Origin: Branchiostoma floridae
Taxonomy: Eukaryota; Chordata; Leptocardii; Amphioxiformes; Branchiostomatidae
Direction of reading: 5' to 3'
NCBI RefSeq assembly: GCF_000003815.2
Contig: NC_049993.1
Location: 7,107,946 to 7,171,945 of the forward strand
Length of the DNA: 64,000 nt
Part shown: positions 11,431-22,300 of the stretch, one piece after another
Numbering within the stretch: position 1 is the first letter of the stretch
Layout: each line of letters opens with the position of its first letter
Notes under the pieces: generated by a model
The model's input: only the letters and a program-made list of their open reading frames with translations
The model's database searches: none
What the model was told of the DNA's origin: nothing
Program-made: the position numbers and the translations under genes

Positions 11431-13149
11431 ACACCCTCTTGGTAATGTGGAATTAACTCTATCTTTGATAAGAAAGTCGTCCTTGTACATGGCCTGCGGT
11501 GAAATGCTGCTAAAGCAGGGTCTAGTAGTTCATATGCTTAATTTTCTTACCAATATAGAAACATCATCCGAAACATTGAAATGGCTGTTGCCAGTTGCAC
11601 GTTCAAAGAGACAAATTATTACGTTAGCTTCCATTCATTTGTCGCTTAATGTAAATCGATAAAAAACACCCTCATGACAGTATCATTCATGAGCTCGTCT
11701 TTTTTGTACGAGTGACACGTTATTGGGTAATCAGGTTAATGTCGAGTGACCTCTATCAGCAGGGGTCAAAGGTGAATGAGACAGAACCTTTCGACAAAAA
11801 GCGTTCAAACTCTTTCTCAACTTAAGTTTTAAATGCCCGTTTATACGTCTATAATCTTCACCGTACAAAAATAGTTTGAAAAAAATGTGCGTTTAGGGCT
11901 ATTTCTGCTTATATTTTGCCAGTGTCTCCCACTATTTTGATATCTGCAGATTATTTATGATCGATGCCCCCCTCCCCACTTTGGTCACACTTTGCAAACA
12001 CTCACTTGAAAACTGTGATATGATTAAAACTTTTTAAGATTAGATATTTCATCTGCAATTGCCTTTATTACATTTGGAAGAAAGGTGCTAAAGTATGTTT
12101 TTGCTACCTGGAGTCAAAGTATTACACAACATTCAAACGAACGTTAGCGGTCACAGTCAAAATCATACATTATATCGCAGAATCGTGTGTGATAACTTAC
12201 AAAAGTAACGGGTGTTATTATCATTATTAAAATTATGAACATGATTATGTTGGCTACAACAAAGACGGCATGCTGGTTTAAGATTTCGTTAAACAATCAT
12301 TGACAAACATAGAACTATAAGACTGCAGAAGTAGTCAGTTTCCATAAACCAACCAAATTGTACGATCAGACAGTAGACTCTAGTATAAAATGATAGGTAC
12401 CTGCCATGTTTAGGGTGTGTATATCTATCTATGTATATGTATATGTATATGTAATATTTTTGCAAATATCAACGCCATCCAGGCGGCCATCTCCCGCTGT
12501 GTATGTCTGCTATGTTGAGTATTAATTAAGAATTAATTAATACCATACGCAGGCATCATCAGCTGATACATAACAGAGGTAAACATCTCTCTCCGAGATG
12601 CTGGCTCGTATATTCAAAACAACTGTAGTTTACAGGCCGATGGTGTGTTGTTGTTATAGAAATGCCGTTACGTAGCATTAATGACGTACGGGACAACATG
12701 GCCAGTTTCGACCGTCGTAAGAATCCACAGCAACCGTTACCTATAGTTCCTGAACAAAAGGGCGAAGGGAAATCACTAACAACATAGTTTGACATCGTGT
12801 ACTGTAGCCCTTTCCCTTGCCCATCGATCTCTGTGATAATTATCATGATGAGGTTGAGACGTAAACATTTCCCATCGGATTGCCGAGAGCAGACGAGAAA
12901 AGTAATTAATATCCCTCTTTACCATAGAATTTATCCCGTAATGGATTACATGATCCAATTATATCTCCAGGTGTTCTTTTCTGATTTCATTAAACCGATG
13001 ACTAATATTCCTGATGGTTTCTTATACCCTGTGGATGAATTGTAAAGAGCCTACAAGCTCCTGAAATAACTGACTAATCCACTTAAAACACGAAGGCGAA
13101 GGGCCGAGATAGGGACTAAACCTATCAGATGTGGTCTGTCTTTTTCCAA

Positions 13150-13267
13150 TAGCTTGGCATCCAGCCTTGTTAGCTTTACTACGCTTCCGAAGGTCGCTAC
13201 CCGGCCATTGCCATTGCCACCTTCGAGAGCAGACCAAAGCTATTAGACAAGGCTGGATTCCAGGCTA
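13150..13267. mobile_element. Inverted-repeat element related to that at 4712
   Basis: The ends TAGCTTGGCATCCAGCCTTG and CAAGGCTGGATTCCAGGCTA are inverted repeats. They match the ends of the element at 4712-4809 at most positions (the CCAGCCTTGTTAGCTTT core is shared). The internal sequence differs. No exact target duplication is visible, which fits an older insertion. A lone left end of the same type may lie at 44914-44930 (TAGCCTGGCATCCA). Confidence 0.7.
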
Positions 13268-16144
13268 TGAAATGTGAAATGAAATGTTTTATTCAGTGAG
13301 GATCTCATATCATTCCTACAAATCTTTGGTTGTTGTTTTTTGGCTGCGTGAAGGAAGCCTGTGACCTCCAACGGGACATTGCTTCTGTCTGTGTGTGTGT
13401 GTGTCTGTTTTCACCTTTCACTCAAGAACTTTTTGATCCATTTTTGAAACTTTGTATGTCGTTATTGGGATTCCGGTGATGTATGGTTATTTTGGGCACC
13501 ACAGTAGTATTCTTTTTTGTAATGCAGAAATATAGACCAACAACGCCATCTGGAAAATAGTGTTGTACATCTAATCTTAAAAGTATTGTTGCATACTCCA
13601 TCTGTTGGTCACCTGATGGGCACTACCTTGGTTCCTGCCTTACGCTTAGTTACTGCCTCGCACTAGGAGGTTCAACGTCTGGGAAGGGCATCTCTGTTGT
13701 AGCTGTCGCCGTCTTTTGGAAGGGGCAGCAACGGTGCGTGGGTCAACCCTTGTTGTTGGATATAATCCTACGTTTCCCATCAGTGTCACCGTTATCCGTG
13801 TTCTGACTTCTGTGCTCGTGCACGGAGCAGAGAGAAATGTTATTCTTTCATCCAGATATAGAATAGCATTTGATAGCGGTGACGAATGAGCTCCGAAGAG
13901 CATATGTGACCAATATTTCCCGTAAATTCGTTCTTTCCTCCGAAATCACATCGAAGAGATATTGTTCGTACTTTCAAACGACCACGTACCGACTCATAAG
14001 GGGTAAACGACCGCAAATGAAACGTTTGTGCCGTATCTTTGCCACATCTTTATTTCTATTTCGTGTCCACGAGAGAAATAACACATATTTTTTATGAGCC
14101 ATGCTGACAACCGCTACATACGCACTAAAGGGTACACGGCTCGTATTGCGAATTACATAATCCTGTTTAAGAACTGTAGAGATGATACCATCAAATATTG
14201 CACAGAATAAGGGATACATAACTCTTGGGGCTATAGTAGGGCGATTGGCGGTAGGATATAATAGGAATTCTAGTGGTTATAACTAGCGGGCAATACAGGA
14301 TGCAGTTAAGTTTTAACCATAGCAAAGTCATATCAATAATTTCATGAAAAATTGAGAGTAGCTGTCAATATTACCGACGTAGTAGCTTCTATTGAAGGGA
14401 AAACTCGTATGGGCATGTGAACCGTATGATGTATTATGCCTATAGCTGACTAGTTTGTAAGGAGACTTAAATGTTATACTCAGGTAAGGCGAAGTTATAG
14501 TAATCTGCTCAGCATGGAGACAACAAATGTGATTACAGAAGTGAGATTTATTCATCACAAAAGTGTAGGATCAAAAACATTAATGAAGCCATAAATATAA
14601 TTGAACACAGTCACACAATATTACCAACAACATGTACAATGAACACGTGACAAAGCCTTTAGTAAACAACCAATCTTACAATCGTCAAATTTTGAGATAG
14701 TTTATCGAATGGAAATAAGTAAAAGCTTAGGTACTTCAGGAGTCTTCAGTTTGAAGATGCGCTTGTTAAGAAGCAATGAATGATAGAGAAAATAGGGCAT
14801 AAAACTAAATTTATCCATTCTTAAGTACCCATTATCTCTGATAATTCTGAAATAACAACACGTACCAATTAGTCAAGTAATGGAATCCTCAGAAGTCGTT
14901 AAAGTGTTGATAGGAGGGAAATTGTCCATCATTCAGTGATAGACAATCCTTTCTAATCACACCCCACGGACCGCCCGTTAATGGTAGATTATAGGACAAT
15001 TACTGAACCACATCTTCTAGTATAGGTTCCGGCGGCTGTAAACGTAATGGCGCCATTTCGTTAGATTGCTTTTTAATTGAGAGGTCCATTACAAAACACA
15101 TGCCCGGCGCAATGCAAGCTGACACTGGGTTATCTTGATGGTGCGTTGTTTATTGCCTCAAACAGACACATTAGATACTGAAAAAGTACGTGTACTGATC
15201 CTTTCAGACATACACAATAAGTCGATATTGATATGGACAGTTTGACATTAGTTCGTGAATGTTCAAAGGAGATATCAACTGATGAAACCAATTTTCTTGA
15301 CGAAGTCTTGTTCCAACATATCACTGTACGGGAATATTTCCTTGAGCATCAGGCGTGTATCTGGAGGAAATATAGACAGAAGAGGAACATTCAAGAAACG
15401 ATTGTATCAAAGATACTTAGTATGATAACGTTTACAATGCTACGGATTATTATTATTATATATTCCTTTGCAATGCTTTGATAGAACAAAAGGACTCCCT
15501 ATGTAACATTACAAGTTGTAATCAATTCCCAGTTGGAAAGGTTTTGCACAGATAGGATTGAAGTTGGAGATAGTCTATACTGGCCTTGAGTGCAGTGGCA
15601 AGAGGCAAGGTCATCCTAATTCAAGGTTAATAGAGTTCGTGTTGGCTGACAAGATTAGATCTAGGGTTGCCTCCCTATGGAACATCATATTTGGCGACGC
15701 CTCAAGGGCTAGCCTATTAGTGTATTAGATGTCCATTTGCCAAGAATTTTAGTTCCGGTATTGGACGATTCTGTGTTACATGTATTTACTTTCGACTATT
15801 CAACTATATTCATTTACAGAACACATGTTCGTATATAAAAAGCAAGGTAATACCTTTAGCATCATTCCAGTATTTGAGTAGAGGACTTAAGTTGCCAACT
15901 CCCCATTTCGTTATTTTCACTCAACAGATGTTCTTCCTATTCCCTGCTGAAGTAGATAAGGTGATGATTTCTGTACGTCTACATGTCATTAAGAGATAGA
16001 TTTACAAAGAAATTCTATCATCTATAATATTTATAGTGAAATAATTTTTGGGCATGTGATACAAATATTTTTATCCGTTGCGTTGCAAACGACTTACTAC
16101 AAAATAACAGACAAACAAACAAACCTGACAGTTTCCACATTCCA

Positions 16145-16189
16145 GCGCCTGGTCAGTTTGCGCCTGGTCAGTTTGCGCCTGGTCAGTTT
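16145..16189. repeat. 15-bp tandem repeat, three copies
   Basis: The unit GCGCCTGGTCAGTTT is present three times head to tail without change. It lies about 200 bp past the stop codon of the minus-strand receptor gene, so it may fall within that gene's 3' untranslated region. Confidence 0.95.
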
Positions 16190-16384
16190 CGGTCACGAAC
16201 CCAGGCTTTGTCTTTGTCTCGTCCTTGTCGTACACATTAATCTAAGGCAGTAACAGTTGCGGAGGACGAAAAGATGACCACACTGATGCACACACATGCA
16301 TTTGACTTCTCTGTGAAGGTGAGGGCTTTGAGTCACAGCAAAAACAGAAAGTTTACCCGGCCTCCGAACACAAAGTTGTGAGTT

Positions 16385-19300
16385 TCAAGATCCTGACGGA
16401 TTCTGTTTGTTACAATGGTCATGATGATCTTTGTCGTCTCCCGTGTACAATTTGTTGTCATCCGCTGCCTTGCGAGAAAGCTGGACTAAGAGAGGAGTCT
16501 CACGTGCTCGCCTGTCTCCAAAGCTGCTTCTCTTCTTCCTCCGTTTGTCAGTCCTGTTGATGGGTTCCACACACGTGGCGGGAAACACCCCGGATCTGTC
16601 TCCTATAGATCCGTAAACCCAGCCTGACGAGGTCTGATCCACCACCTCCACATAGTCATTGATATCCAGGGACAGAAATCCCGGCTGATGGGAGAAGTAC
16701 GGCACAATGACCTTGGCGTAAAACGTCCCTGCACAAAACATTAAGAACGGAATGTGAATGCATAACGTACGTTGTGTATAATACATCCGTATGTAGTTTG
16801 GGCTTCAATTCCATGTTTGCCTGTAACTAGTTTTTAACTTGCTAATGTTACATAGGGTGAACAAAATGTGTTGGCCAAAACTGTTAGAAAAGTGACTGCA
16901 ATACCACAGATTGAACAACACAGCGCACTGCCATAGTTAAACTTACTGCACTGATAGGCCATGCCGTTCTGTGTCGGAAGTGGAGAGTCCAACATGTCGG
17001 AAGATGATGTCACCTCCTCATCCACGGGTTCATAGTTGGAATCGACCGGAAGTGACGTGTTATTTCGCACGTGCTCCATGGGAATGTACTCCGGTTCTCT
17101 GGGGGTATCCAATGTGTACTCCAGTTCCTGTTGCTGCTGAAGTTGTGGTCTCCTCCTGCAGAATATGAACCCAGCCAGAAGGACCACCAGGAGGAGGCAC
17201 AAAGATGCCGCGGCAATGCCAGTGAAGGTGATGACTTGCAGCAGACTTCCCTCTTGAACACGGATAATTCCTGCCATGAAAACATGTCTTTGAATACAAC
17301 ATGAGAACTAGGAATCAACGTCTCATTACATTGATACACCTTCTAGCATACAAATTTGCCACCACATTAAGCTGTTTTACTCTCACGCACGCTGTTTGGG
17401 TTATTTTTATCTAGTCATGATATCGATCTCGTGTTACTGGCCATCGTCATGTAAATCCATGTGTGACGGGGATGTTGCACAACAGGAGAGATTTAGAAGC
17501 TAGACTGATTCGTGACAACGGGTATCTAGATCTGACATGAGGAAAAGCTTTTAATGGATCACCAGATTCACTAGGGAGTTTGGTTTGCAAGTTTGCGGCT
17601 TGGTTGGATTTGCATCACATGCATATAGGAAGTGTAGTGAAACGCATTCACAGCCTGGGGACTTTCAGGGAACATCCTTGACATTGGTGCTCTTCAGGAT
17701 CAATGGACATCCCTGTATATATGTATGCTATCATTATATTGTTTGGTCTCAAATGACAAAATATAGTGCCTATTGTAAGTGAACTGACCTGTGCTTTCAG
17801 CAGCTTTTACAACGGTGACAGCTTTCTGGAAAATGGAGACGTACACTGATTTGGAGTCCTTGCCGGAGAGCCCGTTGGTAGTCTCGCACCTGTACTGTCC
17901 GCTGGTGGTGTTGTGGTGTTTAGACAGGACCAGGCCCAGGCGCTGAGACGTCCCCGTGCCCATGGCAGTGACGATAGGCTGCGTGCTGTAGCCTCGGTAC
18001 CAGGCTACTCGGGGGGACGGGCTGCCCTCAGCAAGACACTGAAGAACGACGTTGTCGCTGTCTCTGTTGTCTTCTACTATTTCCACGATTTTTGCCGAGT
18101 CTACAAAAACAATAACAACAATAATATCAATACTGCTATTATTGCATTTTAACAAGAGACTATCCAGATTTCCATAAGTTGTTGTAGACAATAATGGTGT
18201 TTTCAACTCATCACCAGATTGAGATAATGTCTGTCAAACAGCCTTTATGGCTCTCTATAAAGCAATTCCCTCTACCCAAGCTACTTGAGTTGTTAGTTTG
18301 TTTTGTCAGGCCATTACTTGCTATAGGTAAGCAAGTTTCGTTTGGTAGTAGGGTATATGCTTACGGGGAGAGGTTGCTAGCCCTCTCCCTTGCACGTGTT
18401 TCTCAAACACGGCACACCCATTTTACATCGATAGCTCCCGAAAGATGGGTGCAGGTCAAATTGCCAATTGAATTGTGTGGAACTAGGGGCTGAACTGTGA
18501 GGCTGCTACCAATTGAGCTACGGGGACATCCCCACAAGTCCAGATGCCCTACCATATATCACCACTTTCCTACTTCCAACACATGCCGCAGTTAGGAGGT
18601 GGTGCTTACAGTCATAAATCGTCAGCAGATGGATTTGACACGAGGATAATATGTTATCATATAATTTAGGAAGAGATGAATCGGCTTGTCTCTTGAGATA
18701 AATATTCCAATAAATCACGAACTATTATAGAGGACAATGATGGATTATAACTGTATATACATCATGACAATTTGGTTTAGCTCGTCGTTTGCCTGAAAGT
18801 TTTATTCTTTGCAATGAAACCTAAAAGTCTTGTCAGTAAGGAAACTTTTTTGGCAAACAAAGCCAATAAACGCCTTTCAGAGAATCATTGAAATGAACTT
18901 ATTAGCTGCGTACCAATCAAATACAGTCATTGATGCTCAACTACAGTCTTTGATGCTCATGAGTACAACAATCTTTTCCAGAAATGCGTTCAGTGAAAAT
19001 CATTGTGGTTAACGTCGCCAGCTAGCCTCCATAGCAGGCTTTCTGGGGCCTTTTTTGGCTCATAATACACTTTTGCTGGCCATTTCTATTTGTACTCGGT
19101 CGCTGATTGCTGGCCTTTTCTGATTGCCGGCCTCCGAAACGCTGCTTCAAAGTGATATTAAAAAACGATTAGCTATTCATCTGCCCTATTAACACATACG
19201 TTAGGAATAATTCACAACTCAGTGAGAGGCAATTCGCATGTCGGCTGCAAGCATTTTACAACTCTGTCCAGTGGAGATGCGTGCAGTTTATTAGCCGTCC

Positions 19301-22300
19301 ACGGCAGGCAGGAAATTCGCACCTCCTAGCTAATCGCCCTAATCGTTTTTTGATATCACTTTGAAGCAGCGTTTCTGTGCAGGCTTTCGGAGGCCGGCAA
19401 TCAGAAAAGGCCAGCAATCAGCGACCCAGTACAAATAGAAATGGCCAGCAAAAGTGTATTATGAGCCAAAAAAGGCCCCAGAAAGCCTGCTATGGAGGCT
19501 AGTCGCCAGCGGGCTGTAGCTTCTTTTCAGGCTTACCAGGCTTATGTTTCGTAGGCTTAAGTGCAACTGAACGTTATGAATTGGTACATGGTAGAACGGC
19601 AATTTGATAATGTAGTCCGGTCAACCAACAATCTTACGGAAATAGGAACGTTATTAGGGACGGTTCACAAACAGACTCAGCGACTATTTTATCTCACTGA
19701 CGCAGATACTGTTCACGGCCTTCCCATTCTAATCCGGAAATAAAAAGCATCTATCTAGCTGGCTTCAAATTCATGAGCTGCAGTGGTTATCATTAATCAG
19801 GAGATATATCGAAGAAAACAATGACATGGTTTGCCCGGAGGTGTATTTGATTACGAGAAATGATTAATCACCCCATTTCTGCCATTGACAGCACAGCTTT
19901 TCTCGGTAATACCATAACATGAATTCTACAGACCTGCATTCAATAAATAACGGTCTAGGATAACGTCTTGCGTGCTCCTAAGGCTGTTTGTAACGATAAG
20001 GAAATTTGTTCCAAAATACAACATGCGATAACGTAAAAGGAGGATTGAGGCAAGTCTCTCTCATAGTCCAAGTCAATGTATTGGCAACTTGTTATGGCCA
20101 TGAGTCAAAAGAAGTTGCTTTTTGACCTATCGACTTGTTTATCATCAAGGTTATTGCAGGCCTGATGTGACTGTAAACTGTGACAGTCATGCTCAGTGCA
20201 GTATGTATTCAATTCTGTTCGCCTTCGGCTAGGCTTTAGGCCGTATTCCTTATGTATGATTCCACCCCCTGGGAACCAAAACGTATAATTGAATTGAGTT
20301 GTGCAAATCCTCTGCCGTCCGTCTTTTCAAAGCAGACAGAATCCCTAATTTGAGAGTATGGAAAACCGTTAACAAATTATAGGGAGGAGGCTTAAAGTAT
20401 TGACCATCCACCAAAAATTGAAGGCGGTCAATCAGCGTAAACATCGAGCTGCGACTTAATAAACCACTCACATAGGACTGTCACGTAGACGCTGTCAGAT
20501 GTCGTGCCCATAACGTGCTCGGCCACGCACGAGTAGTTTCCCGCACGCTCTCGCGAGACTTTAGGGAGGAACAGCCATGGCGAGTAGTTGTCGTCTGATT
20601 CCATGTTACCGAGGAAGTGGGGGGAGACGTCCTGGAGTTGGTCGCTCTCCCAATATGGTGGAGAGGTGAGGGAACTGGTGTGGTTGACTGTGCAGTTCAG
20701 GATGACGGAAGAGTGTTCCATGGCAACAACTGGCCTCTTCGAGGTTATGCGAACGGTTGGCAAAACTGAAAAATAAGACTTTGTCAAAGTTCTTACGAGT
20801 ACTACTGTGGCATTCGAACCTAAAAAAAATAACCCAAACTAAGAGAGACCAGCCCGGCAAGATCAAGCTAGAACAGACCAAATTAACTACAAACCACACC
20901 ACACCATACTATACTATACCACATCACACCACACCACACCACACCACACCACACCACACCACATCACACCGCACCATACCACCCATACCACACTAAACAA
21001 CACCGTACCGCTCCGCACCGTACCACATCAGAATTCACGAAGCCTACTCACCTCGATGACCATAATCCTTGAACTATCATTTGAAAATATTGAATGCATT
21101 TCTATTTATGAATCAATCGAACAATTCAACTGAACTAAAATGTAGCCGTTTAAATTTTGTTACAGTTTTTTGTAAGATCTTTCAGTAATATTTCTGAATC
21201 GATTATACTTGACGTGGAACCGTGAGGCAATTTGCACGCTTGCTGGGGCATACCGACTCGGTAACTGTTCTATTCACTGCTACCATCTGCGTGGAGAAAG
21301 ACATGCCTCTAACAGATCCACGCACTGCCTATATTTGTTCTTGTTATGCTACATAGCTAACGACCTTATTGCCATCTCTGAAAATTATTCATCTTCATAC
21401 ACGAAGTTGAAAATAACCTGACGTGTTCTGAGTATAATACGTGTGGCTATAAACATCTTCAATGCAATTGCAGTGACAATCAATTCTCCTTAGTTATTTG
21501 ATTCACCTCCTTTTAATTGACTGATCGAAAGCCGGAAAGGCAATATCTGATGACTTTTATAGATATACCCAACACTGGTAGCAAACTTTCTTCGTAAGTA
21601 AAATATCAAATCCTTCAGGAGAGGTGTGAAAGTTGCAACCCGGAAATTTACTGACTCAGATTTGTCTCCAAATCAAGGTCAGTAGATACAAAGCAATAAA
21701 ACAATTTCCTCAAAGCCCATATGCCCTTTCTGATGCAAACTAGATATTGATGACCTCCTTTTTGTCTCTAGATCTAATTATATTTTTTATGTATTTGAAA
21801 CGCTGATTCAGGAACGCCCAGAATTCGATATGCAACGTCTTGTGACATACGGCGTAGTTGTCCCCTTTATTAGATTCTGAGCTATAAACCCTCATTAATT
21901 AGTTATAGCACAAAGATCCGGTAATATATGTATTCTGAAATGACCGTGCAGGTATTTATATTAAACATATAAAACAGGCCCAAGCCCTCTGGCAGATATA
22001 TTACTTCAGCAGAGAGATATACGATGCACCGTATTGACTGTGTACCTTTCATACTGGAGAACAGATTGTCATAAATGCCATGGACTCCTAAGAGTGATGT
22101 CTTACATGTTAGGAACCACCTGCGCTACCAGGATCTTCGTCTTCCAACATATGGCTGCCAACCCCAATGACCATATATCTGCCTGCTCGCGAGCAACCTT
22201 AGGTCAATACATCCGGGGAGACACATTGATTATCCTAGAGTCACGCCCGTCACTAGATCAAGTTTTTACTGTGTCGTCATAAGCTTAAGCCTTCTCTTAT

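Larger units (their letters stand above)
7619..16384. other. Gene-poor, repeat-bearing stretch
   Basis: Apart from the repeats and SINEs listed separately, I see no supportable gene here. Open frames are short and lack coding bias. The stretch is AT-rich, with A/T runs near 7690-7760 and a TATGTA-rich run near 12420-12455. The neighbouring immunoglobulin-superfamily gene ends at 16385 on the minus strand. I could not find a clear AATAAA signal for it just below that point. Confidence 0.5.
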
